Part shown: one piece after another, positions 10,701 to 22,700 of the stretch
Layout: each line of letters opens with the position of its first letter
Position numbering within the stretch: position 1 is the first letter of the stretch
Assembly: GCF_029227915.1 (NCBI RefSeq)
Contig: NC_079887.1
Coordinates: 19,777,650 to 19,837,649 of the forward strand
DNA from: Hydractinia symbiolongicarpus
Taxonomy: Eukaryota; Cnidaria; Hydrozoa; Anthoathecata; Hydractiniidae
Reading direction: 5' to 3'
Length of the DNA: 60,000 nt
The notes under the pieces: generated by a model
What the model was told of the DNA's origin: nothing
The model's database searches: none
The model's input: only the letters and a program-made list of their open reading frames with translations
Program-made: the position numbers and the translations under genes

Positions 10701-13700
10701 TAACAAAAAATCAAAGTTTTGATGTGACTATCTTTTTCAGCATACTTTTTTTATTAACTGTGCCAATTTTGGTCGAAAATGAAGTAGTTTTAATTTTTGG
10801 ACCAATTTTGGCCTAAAATGACATTTAAGGTAACAAGAAATCAAAATTTTGATCTCACCATCATGTTCAGCATACTTTATTTGTTTACTGTGCCAAATTT
10901 TGTTGAAAATAAAGTAGTTTTAATTTTTTAGACTAATTTTAGCCTAAAATGGCATTTAGGTGATAAAAATCAAAATTCTGATGTCACCATCATGTTCAGC
11001 ATACTTTATTTGTTAACTGTGCCAAATTTTTAGTTGAAAATAAAGTAGTTTTAATTTTTGGACCAATTTTGACCTAAAATGACATTTAGGTGACAAAAAT
11101 CAAAATTATGATGTCACCATTATGATCATCATACTTTTTTTGTTAATTGTGCCAAATTTTGTTGAAAATAAAGAAGTTTTAAATTTCAGACCAATTTTGG
11201 CCTAAAATGACATTTAGGTGACAAAAATCAAAATTATGATGTCACCATTAAGTTCAGGATACCTTATTTGCTAACTGTGCCAAATTTTGTTGAAAATAAA
11301 GTAGTTTTAATTTTTGGACCAATTTTGGCCTAAAATGACATTTAGATGACAAAATTCAAAATTATGATGTCACCATTATGTTCGGCATACTTTTTTGTTA
11401 ATTGTGCCAAATTTTGTTGAAAATAAGGTAGTTTTAATTTTTGGGCCAATTTTGGCCTAAAATGACATTTAGGTAACAAGAAATCAAAATTTTGATGTCA
11501 CCATCATGTTCAGGGGAGCTTGGGTACGAAATTTAAATCTGTGACGTTGCAATTCACCATTTGGGACAGGGTTAGTTAGTTAGTCAGTTATACCAATACT
11601 ATCCTCCTCTCAGGGGAACGTGAAATCCCAGGGTCAATTTTTTCTCAAAAACTGCTCTGAAAGAAAAAAACGACGGTTTTAAAGAATTTCCTACGCCTTC
11701 GGGCGCGGAAATTCAAAAAGCGATCTAAAAAAACATTTCTATCGCCGCTTTGCGTTTATAAACTTTTAAAATGCGATCTAAAAAAACATTTCTATCGCCA
11801 CTTTTCGTTTTTAAACTTTTAAAATACGTTCTAAACTTTTATATTTAATTATCGCAATTAAAAATTTCAAAAGAGTCCGCGCAAAATAGATTGCTAAAAT
11901 TGATCTTGCAACCTGTTGTGATTAAACAATCGATCGCGTGGGGTCATTGTTTATCAGTGAGGCAATTATTTTCTTAAAAAAAACAAAAGCTATCGCAATG
12001 TTATTGTTCTGTGTAACTATTCATGGGAGTTTCGCGTCCGCGGTAAATTACTGTAGGGCGAAGTGAGAGAAAAGGGCGCCCTGGGTTTGGGAAAAAATCT
12101 ATATTATAATGCCTGTATACGTCTGTCCGTCTGTCTGTCACGCAAAATGGTAGCTTAACTGTGATAGACGAACCCGTGGATTTTTCCACGGTCTAACGAC
12201 TAGTTGTAAATAAGCTCCCCTCCCTTGAGAAAAGGGAGTGCTAATTCAGATCGGCACAAAAATCAACAATTTTAAAATAAAATCATTTGAAAAAAAGTTC
12301 GTTTAACTATTTTTGGTTCATCAATTGTCATTTCAAAGTTGTTATAATTTATAGGTATAATCAAAATTTCCTCTGATAGAATTGTTGCAATTCTCTTGTC
12401 CTTGGTAAAGGTCTCATATTTGGCAGGAACTAGAAGTCCAACTTCCTGTTTAACTTCTAACAATTGTATTTTGATATGATCTAAACATACTTGTTAATAC
12501 AAAATTATCTGACATAATTTTACTCGCGTTTTCACTACTATTTAATCTCTTTTGCATGCATAAAAACATTTGAAATAAATGAAATTCTGAGTGTGAGTTT
12601 TGAAAAAAAAGGAGCAGCTGGCGGGTTTTTTTTTTGAAATAATATTATTCCAACAAAAAATTGATCTACAAATCAAACCGGTTTGATTTTATTAAATCAA
12701 TTTTTTAATATTGATTTGTGCGTTTACATCATTTTAGTATTATTGTTCTATTACTTTTCAATGATATATACACAACAATTTTTGATTAATTTTAGGTCAA
12801 TGTTTTATTTTGAAAATTGATCTGCAAAATTGTTTCGTCTATTCTGGCATTTCCAAAATCGCAGTAGATTGTTTAAAAATCATGAAAACGGGATCGTAGA
12901 AAGCAAAAAGATCCCCTACTATATTTTCCGGTATACAAACCTGCTGGATATAAGTTGATTTTTACGACTTCCACTGTTGGTGTGGGTTATTATGTGGTGC
13001 GGGTTATGTGATAAGTTTTATATTTTCTGTCATTTATTGTGAAATTTAAAGTTTATACATTCAATGAAGAAAATAGTACCAACGGGATAAAATACGGTTC
13101 CTTGCATGAAAGAAAACAACACACACACATGTTCATAAAATGATTAGGGTGAGTAAAAATACGCTGAATTTTTTTCTTAACACGATGCGGGTTATGCAAA
13201 GGTGCGGGTAAGTAAAACACATTGATTGAAATTTTATGCGGGTTATACAAAAGTGCGGGCTGTCTGAGAGCATCTAGTTTATAACTCCTTAGAAAAGCTG
13301 AGCTGCAGGTTATACAATGTGCGGGTTATATACCGGAAAATACGGTAGATTGTTTAAAAATCATGTAAACTGCATTGTAGAAAGCTAAGAGATCGCCATA
13401 GATTGTGTAGATTAAGGCTATGAATATGCAATTTTTCTAGTCCTTTCAAAGAAATTAACCTTGCTTAAATTTTTGTGAAGTCTGTCGAAGTGAAGGAATG
13501 TCTAAAAGTATTTTCACGTAATAACTTGTTTTTTCATTGCTTTGAAGAAACAATTTGTTTCAGAATTCGTTTTGTAATTCGTTTCAAATTTTGTTTCTAG
13601 ATTCGTTTTAAAATAGTTTCGAAATTGTTTCCCAATCATTTCGCATTCGCTTTCATTTTGTGTCATTTTTGAGCTTATCAAACAAAATAAATTACAATCG

Positions 13701-16700
13701 TTTCCAAATCGTTTCAAATCGCTTCACGTTCGTTTTATGAAACGATCTGTAAATTTGTTTCAATTCGTATAAAATGTGAAACGAGGGTGAAGACAATCTC
13801 TTAGTATTATTACAAGCTTGCTATTTTAGAATTCCAAATTACAAATAATATTCTAAGAGGTGCTTGCAATGTCTTTAGTTTATTTTTTTTTTCTATTTTA
13901 CTCATGTTTTAATTGTGTTACATGAAACAGCAATTTTTAATTAAAATGTTATTTATTTTTACATATTGTAAATTCTTTTTTATATTTTGTAATCTTGTGT
14001 TTGGCTAATTTTTGTAGTTGTTCATGAGTAATTTTTGTTTGTTTTGTAGCGGTATAGTTGCTTGACACACAGTGAAATGAATGCTGCATTAATGGTTGGA
14101 CAGAAAGAATTGTTTGCTCTCTTGTCTATTTCAGTTCCTTGCGTTGGATGTCGAAGAAGGTAGACCAAACATATTTACTTTTTTGAGTTACTGCGTTGCA
14201 TGAAATCAAACTTTTCTTCTTTTTGTTGTTTATTTATTTATTTATTTATAACGAATATTTATACAGGATTTTTCCATTCAGAAATTAGTAAAATATACAA
14301 AATATATATAATTACAAAATTTCTGTTCTTCCATGGGTCCTGTTTCCCACCCCCCCCTCCCCCCAAAATAGTAATAAAATTTAAAATAATAACTAAAAAT
14401 GTGTTAGTAAATTAATATTCACAAATTAAAAAAACTCTTCATATAATTTTACAAAATCTTCTATTGATGTCGAAGCACGTATTTTCAGAGGAAGCTTGTT
14501 GAAAGTTTTTGCACCATTAAAAAAGAAACTTTTTCTACTTGATTCCAGCTTAATCTTAGGAAGTTGTAGTAAATGATTTTTATTTCTTGTGTTGTTTGTC
14601 ATTTTTTTGAAATAATTTACAAAGTTTTCACACACGTCTCCATGAACACACTTGAAAACTTGAAGGCAAAGACGTTTCCTTAACAGATCTTTAATTGATG
14701 CTGGTTTAGATTTTCTTGGCACGTTCTTCTTGAATATAATACGATTTGCTCGCTTTTCTAAATTTTCCAACTTTAGCTGAAACGTCTTGGTAGAGTAACA
14801 TGTGATGATTGATTGCACAAAGGCCGATAAAAGTCATGTCATGATGCACATTCATTAAAATCTAATTGAGTGAGATTATAAATTATTCAAAATAAATTCA
14901 CTGCAATCTAAAACTTTAAAGCTATAGATTATGTTATATAAAAATAACTTTGTTGTTGTAATGATGATGATAAAACAGACTTGATCATTTAGACCTTTTT
15001 CTAAGCTTTTTATTATCTAATACTATAATAGAAAATATAACAAAATATAATAATCATAATATCACAGTTGTTAACCCAATTTTAAGGCATCATGCAAAAG
15101 CAATGTACGCATTTTCAGTGACATATCATAGTTGCACTTTGTATCCAGTTTTCTACACATCTCAGGCTTTAAAATTTAGCAAGCACAGTATTCCAATGAT
15201 TCAAACCTTAAGGGAACCCTGAGGTATAAAGTGATGTTGGACTTATATTATGGAGCTTAAAAGTTGGCTAGCAAGTCTTTTTAAAGTTTTTAAAAAGCTC
15301 TCTTCGTTCTCAAGATGTTTGCATTTAAAGAATTTCAGATTTAATTATGCTGCATAAATTATGATGTCATGTGACATTTTTGTCATCAGTAATTTTAGAC
15401 CTGATCAGAGATGTGCATTCAAACTTTATTAATGCATAGATATCTTAAAGGTGAATTGATTAACATATTTTTTCCCCAAAATGGCACTTGTTTACTAGTC
15501 CCAGGCATCTTAATTTTTGCTGACAACCCCATAACTTGGGATTGGCACTTTGGATTTCTTCGCTAAACTATTTCTGAATAAAACCAAAAATTTTTGATTA
15601 TATTTATAGCTAAACAAAATTTTTTTGCTTCTGGTAATAATTTTCAATATTTTCCGTACAATACACTATTAACTATTCCATGAAGTATTCTATTTTTAGT
15701 AAGCTAGATGTATATTCGTCTAAAAGGACCTTAACAAAGTAATTTCTTCTTGAATTATTTATGAGGGTATAAATAAAAATCTTACCATTTCTCATTTTTG
15801 CCCTTGAAAAAAGAATGGAACCCCTTACAGCAGTAACTTAAATTTACTGTAAAGCTTATCAGAAGTTATTAAGGATTCAGAACTTTAAGAAATAAAAAAG
15901 TGCTCCATTAAGATTTCAGTATCACATAGAATTTTGTCTTGAGTTAATGATTACTGAACTGTCAAGTTCTCTAATACATTTTCACGACTTGTTACGTTAA
16001 TTTGTGTCATGTTTAGTGTCGAAAGACTCTACAATCAGTTTTGGGAGTCTGGACAGCCAGCAATTGAACCTTTAATCATAACAGCTTCTGGAGGTATGAA
16101 GTAATCTTTATTAAATTGTAGTCTGTGTTGCAACTAACCTGCCCATGAATAAATGAATCCTAAAAAATCGGATTTCAGATATCTGTATCAGTATGCTAGA
16201 TTGTAATAGATTTTTTTTTCTTTACAGTGTTAACATTGAGTGAGAGTTTTTTGGTGGATGCTAAATTGATATATGCTTTGTTTTATATACATGGGTATGT
16301 GTTTTTAATTTTTTGTTTGTTGACTGTTTTTAATAACTTATTTATTTATTTATTTTTGTTTGTTTGTTTGTTTGTTTGTTTGTTTGTTTGAAGAAATGCT
16401 TCCTCTATTTTTAACATCTTTTCTTTTAGATCACATTTAAATGATATAGTAGATACGATTCCAAAAAGTAGAAGAAACAGACGTTGTATACTTCATTCAC
16501 TTGAAACTCACAAATCCAGGGCATCTGGGTATGTCCGGCATTGTGCACTCCTTGTCCTAGTTTTTTCCTACTATGAAGTTGTGTAATTCGCAGTGCATTG
16601 AATGTGTTTTCCTATTAATTTTTGTATTTTTATAAATTTTTTGTTTACAGAAATTGGTATTTGTGTATTGATATTTCCTTTCTTTCTAAACGATAAGGTC

Positions 16701-19700
16701 TTTTTGACTTTGTTTATTGTGATTTTTTTAAGGAATTGGATGGACGTTTGGGACCTGTTATCTCAAGATTGCAGAGATGAAGTAATTATTAACGTTTTTA
16801 AAAAACCACTTCAAAATGAGTAAATATTGTTGCCAATCTGTCAGGTTTTTATTGATTTTGTCAGGATTAAGAAAATTAGTTAATGTCCACAGAAAGAATC
16901 AGTGAATCAAGGTACATTTAGGATTAATTTAATTGGCAGTGTGACAAAAGAGAAGGGTAGAAATCTTTATTGACTGATAACATAAAGTATAACATTTCAA
17001 TGACTTTAAAAAACTTGAAAGTGTTAAAAACTTTTAAATCGTTTTGTTTTATGTATTTTTCAAAACAAAAAATGCATGTCCAATGGTTCTTAATTTTTGC
17101 TCTTTTTGTTTACTCTTACACTGTTATTACATAAACGTTTTGTCTCTGTTGTGTAGGGCTTAAATCGCTGATCAGGAAAATGTATATGATCATATGCATT
17201 TGCTGAGCGGTTAATGTGATATGAGGCGACTCCAACTTAATTAGTTGTTCTACGGGCCCGACTGACCCTAATTTTCACGACAACAAAAAAATAATAATAT
17301 CAAGCAAAAAGTTTTAGAGAAAATTTTTTTGAAAAAGCACAATTACTCATCCCATCTCGTGAAAAAATAATGAACTTAGAAGATAATTAATGATGTTGAA
17401 TGTCAATCTACAATTATACTAAACAAAGTGAATCAATAACGTTACTTTAGGACCACCGTTGTTAAGGCCTCTTGTAGTTGATTCTTTGTTCATTTTAATT
17501 TTATTGCGATAAACTAAACTGCGCAATGCACTAATTTTGTAATCACAAAAATAGTGATGTGATTAAACAAAAGTTTAAATTTTTATGTGATTTATAAGAA
17601 AAATTAGCTACTTTCGCTAAACAGTTATAACACAAGTTAACATAAGACAGATTATTATTGTCGTAACACCCTCCTTCCTCATTATGCTTATTACGATCCA
17701 TTCAGAAATAATAATAAAACAAGGTTAAATACGCTTGTCGTAACACCCTCTGTTGTTATTTTTTATTTTATTTTTGTTGTTCCGACCATACATTCTCAAT
17801 AAAATTATTTTAATTCGCCAACCGATTGACCGACCAACCATAAGCTACCGTTGATTTCGTACGTAGAACAACTAATTAAGTTGGAGTTCCGTGAAGGTTT
17901 AAAAATTTTGCTGACGTCAGCAATGGCCCCGCAAAACCCTCAAATTTTTTTTTAGAAATTTGATTGTATCATTGTGTAGATCTTGAAAAGCTGATCAAGA
18001 AAATGTATAGGATCATGTATCTTTGACAAAAGGTTGCAGAGATATTTTGGTTTGAAGATTTTTTGATGATGTCATCAACCCGTTCATTCCGAAATGGATT
18101 CAGGGACTCAGGTTTGGGACACTTACCCAAATTGGTCGCAGGTGGTCCCTAGTAAACCATGCGGTAAAAAATCATTGATGTCCCCACCTCGTTTCCAATT
18201 AATTTGACCTTAAGGTTTTAAGTGCACCGTAATGGCTTCATTAATTTAATATAGGATATTGACGTTAAAGTAGAGTTGTTGACGTTGAGCCGTAACGTCA
18301 GAAAATTTAACATTTGAGACATCATTTTTTGGCTACATCAAGGAAAAAAGAAAACATCCACTTTGCCTGTTACAGACAAACCCAGTCTCTGTAATATTAT
18401 AGAGACTAGTCGATAAAGCCCATTGAAAAATCCACTTAGGCAGGAGGACAATGTAAAAATTTGTTATTTTAGACTTTTTGCTGATGTCAGTAGTGCAATG
18501 CAAAAACAAATTGATGAAATTCAGTTTATCCTTTGCGTCTATTGTTTAGAGCTTAAATTGCTGATCAAGAAAATGTATATGATTATGTGCTTTTGATGAG
18601 CGGTTAATGAGATATAAGAGTTAAAAAATTTCGCTGAAGTCAGCAATGGCCTGTCAAAAGTACTGAATTTTTTTTGTTAGAAATCTGTATACCTGTTGCC
18701 TTCATCGTATAGATCTTAAAACGCTAATCAAGAATATGTATAGGATAATGTACTTTTGACAAACAGTTGCAGAGATATTAGGGATTGAAGGCTTTTTGAT
18801 GACGTCATTAACTCGTCCATTCCGAAACGGATTTGGGGACCCAGGTTCGGGAAACTTATCCAAATTGAACCCAGGTCGTCCCTAGTTTACCCCGCAGTGA
18901 AAAATCATTGACGTCACCACCTCGTTTCCAAGTTATTTTGCCCCAAAATTTTAAGTGCACTGTAATGGCTTCATTAACTTAATATAAGATATTGACGTTA
19001 AAAGATATTGACAAAAAAAACTCGAAAAACTCGCGCATTCGGGTGGTAAAAAAATATCGTCTTTGTAAAAGTAACACACAGACAGACAGACAGAAGCTCC
19101 GTATTATTATAGAGACAACCTTTTTTTACCTATATTTTAAAAAAAAAGAGCATACATAAGTAACAACATGAAGTAGGAACCTGAGGATAAAACAAAATAA
19201 TTATCATATAGATGATATAACTGCATGTGTAAGTAATATGGTTCCCCCTTTTATTACTGATTACTCCAAAAGTAAGTGCTAAGAAGTAGGAACACCGGTT
19301 ATCAATTGTATTAACTAGCATTGAAACTAGCATTGAAATTTTCAATGCCTGCTTATACCTACATTGAAATTGGTTTCTTATTTGGGAAATATTTGATAAA
19401 AAGACGAAAATGTAGTAGCCATTTTGATTTTTTTTTTTTTTTGATTTTCTAAATCCTTATGTTAAGGACTAATTATGACCAAAATTTGGACTTTATTACT
19501 CATCTATATCTCGAAATACGAAGAATAGAAAATTTCAGTAAGATCAAATAAGTTCCTACAATTATATTGGATATGATGCAGTCAAGAGTAAAATATCAGT
19601 CAAAAATGACCCTTTTAAGCTAATTATCATTCATATTCGTAATCTACATAAAATTTGCGAGCTTTTGGTAGTGAGTGCGCAGATTGTTCCAATTTCCACC

Positions 19701-22700
19701 CGTGTGGACTATGGACTATAACATTCTTTTTAACATCTGGCATTCATTGTATTTAAATTTTCCTAAATGATTTTATCATTATTTTTGTGTGGTAATCAAA
19801 CGTGTAAAGATAAGCATTGAAAAGTTCAAAGTATGTGGGTATAATATTAAAACACAGTAGATTATTACTTGTGGGAATGATCTTCGAAATCAAAAAAAAT
19901 TTTAAACATGATTGTGATTAGCTAGTTATTAGGCTTGGTGTCCTAATATCTAGCTAATTAAAATTACCTTTTTAAATTACTCCCAAAAATTAATGGCAAA
20001 TGTCACTTTCTATTCTCACTTTGGTTAGTTTCCTTAAAAAATTATTTAATTTTCTCACTGATAAAAAAAATTTATTTCACATTCTCCCTCTAATTAGTTT
20101 CCTCAAAAAAAAAAATTATATTCTCACTTTAGCTAGTTTCCTCAAAAGATTTTTTTAACAATAAAAGAAACAGTGATTTGCTGGGTTTTTTTTTTTTTTT
20201 TCTTCTGAGGCACATTGATATGTACTTTGTAATTTAGAAAAAAGCGCTTAAGAATTAGCTCTAAAATGTTTGCACTAAATATTTACATCGTACAATTAAA
20301 ACAACAGTGTACAATACAATTTTTCAATCTCGGTATAGAACAATAATTATTGCTTTTTCTCTTTCAGGTAGTTCTGATAGACTCTGAGTCTTTACTGGAC
20401 ACACTGGAAAGCTATCTCAGAAAGCACAGGTCAATATTTCATTCTAATTTAAAACTGAAGTTGAAGAAATGCAAATGATCCTTTTAGTCAACGATTTTTA
20501 TATTAGGCTTTATAAAGTGGACTTACATAAACACCAGTTGATTGTTTAATATGGATCAAATATGTGATGTCAAAAATGCTTTTCCTCTTTATGTTTAGAT
20601 TTTGTTCTGAGTGCAAGTCAAAAGTATTAAAAGCTTACAGTATATTGACTGGTGATGTAGATGGTGATGCTGAAAAGGGGTGGGTTTTCTTGATTAAAAG
20701 ACGCAGCTTACTTACCAACTCTTCCTGTTCTATTCTTGGTGCACAATGACTGGTGCATCTTTTCTTTCTCGTGTGCTTATCATAAGATACTCATTAGCAA
20801 TACTATTTACTGTATATAAAACAAAAGTCTGATTAAATTGTGTCAGAGTACCATAGATTCATGTATTTTATTTAATTTTTAGGTACTGTGCTGGATTATA
20901 TGAAGGATTGAAGAGCTGTCCGAAGGAGAGACATGTGCATGTTGTTTGTGATACTGATTTTATTGCTCATCTGATTGGAAGAGCTGAACCGGAACTGGCT
21001 GGCGGTCGTAGAGAGAGACATGCAAGAACTATAGACATTGCACAAGAGGAGGTATGATAGGCAAAAAACCCAAACCCGAATATTAATTTTTACTAATGAT
21101 TACTTTTGTAAGAGCTTTGCTATATTCAAGTAGTAACAGTATAATGTCGGTAGACAGACTTAATAGTTAGTAAATTTTGCTGTCACTGTTAAAAGTGTTT
21201 ACTCCTTGTTGATCTAAACTCAAGGTACTTACTTGTCTTGGTATACACTTATGGGAAAGACTGCACAGACTTTGGCAAAAACTACGAGCAGAGGAACAAA
21301 CCTGGCAGATGTTATTTTATCTTGGCGTTGAAGCACTGAGAAAAGGTTTCGAGGTACATATTTTGGGGTTTTTTTTCTAAGTTTTTTAATTTTAATATAT
21401 CTTTGTCCAAGCCCTAAACTGCTTATATAAAAACATTGCGTTAAATTTTTATTCGCTTAGAGAGAACCCCAAAACATACTTTTTAACGAATGCTCCCTAT
21501 TGACAAACTTTTTAATATCTTTGATTTAGTTGTTAGCTGTTGACAGTGTCTTTAATCTGTTTCCGTATGCGCCCTGGCAAATATGACCAATGAATGCGCC
21601 TCTGCTCTTCATGTATTCGTATTGTTATGATTACTTGTGAAAAATATTTGCTTTAATTTTAATTCCGTTATTTTTAATTGATCCTCTCAGACGGCTGTGG
21701 AGGAAAAACAAGGCATATCTCAATTAGAATTGGTTGTAAAAGAAATTTCAGATGCCGAAAAAGCGAAAGAACAACGCAAAGAAAATAAACGTTTGAAAAA
21801 GAAAAAGAGAAAGGAAATAAAAGCTAAACAAAATGAAGAAAAATCACAGCTGGAGCAGAAAACAGCAGCTCAAGAAGAACACGAAGAAAAACGTTGTACG
21901 GATACAAATGGAGTCGTAGAGAATGGTGGCGAGTACGCTGAATCGGTCGACAGTGAAAAATCACTCGAAAGCCCTCGCAAAATTGAAGGTAGCGAACTCG
22001 AAAGTTCTACTGATACGCATAGTGACACAAGTAGCATACAAAACGGTGCGTCACTGTGCGATTCCAACGATGAAAGAATCTCCTCCACACCTCAACATTG
22101 TGCCGATTCTTTGTCACTCCCTCAGTCTCACCAGGACTCTAATCCAACCCCTGTTGGTAAATGTTTTTGTAATACCAGTTCTAACTCAGTGTGTAAGAAT
22201 TGTTTACAAGCTCAAGCTAAAGCTAATGTGTCGCATAAGAAGCACCCAACCGGTTCAAAAAGCTCCTATATTACATGTCATTCAAAGGACTTTAGTAATA
22301 ATGGCTCAACAGACGGGTATATCAAGTCGTATACTGAAGTCTGCAATAAGAAAACGCATTCTTGTAACCCAACTGACGAAAGCACTAAGTATCACTCAAA
22401 CACAGGTAAATCCACTGGAGCATGTAAATGTGATAGTGGTTCTGGTAGTAAACCACAGAAGAAAAACGGTTATTCTCATCACCACCAGGAATATCGGGGC
22501 GGAGGGCAGTATAAACTGTACAACGGCTACAAAAGAAATGGTTATAATGACTGCAACAGGGGGTGTTCTAATGTTGGGCCAAGGTTTAATCGTTACGATG
22601 ATCAAAACAGATGGAAAGGTGATCATACGGAGTATCAGGGCGAGATGTATGACAAAGTACATACTGTTAATGGTAATGTACAAGGCCGTGGAAGAGGAAA

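Larger units (their letters stand above)
10391..13390. repeat. Dispersed 40-50-bp word (GTTTAAAAATCATG...GTAGAAA), three copies
   Basis: Copies at about 10391-10430, 12863-12910 and 13343-13390, all in the same orientation, share TTTAAAAATCATGAAAAC and GATCGTAGAAA. The second and third flank the small MITE at 12918-13345, so they may be pieces of one older repeat split or duplicated around it. Confidence 0.6.

Noticed and set aside
10705-11515. CRISPR-like array
   Set aside because: The repeats are long, adjacent and lack unique spacers; this is eukaryotic satellite-type DNA.
11512-12221. 700-bp element bounded by AGGGGAGCTT and AAGCTCCCCT
   Set aside because: Only 10 bp match and the next bases differ; a tandem array ends and a Helitron ends there, so chance is likely.
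14200-14415. 71-codon plus-strand frame ending in a proline run
   Set aside because: It is the reverse of the LINE 3' UTR and (TAAA)n tail with a poly-C stretch.
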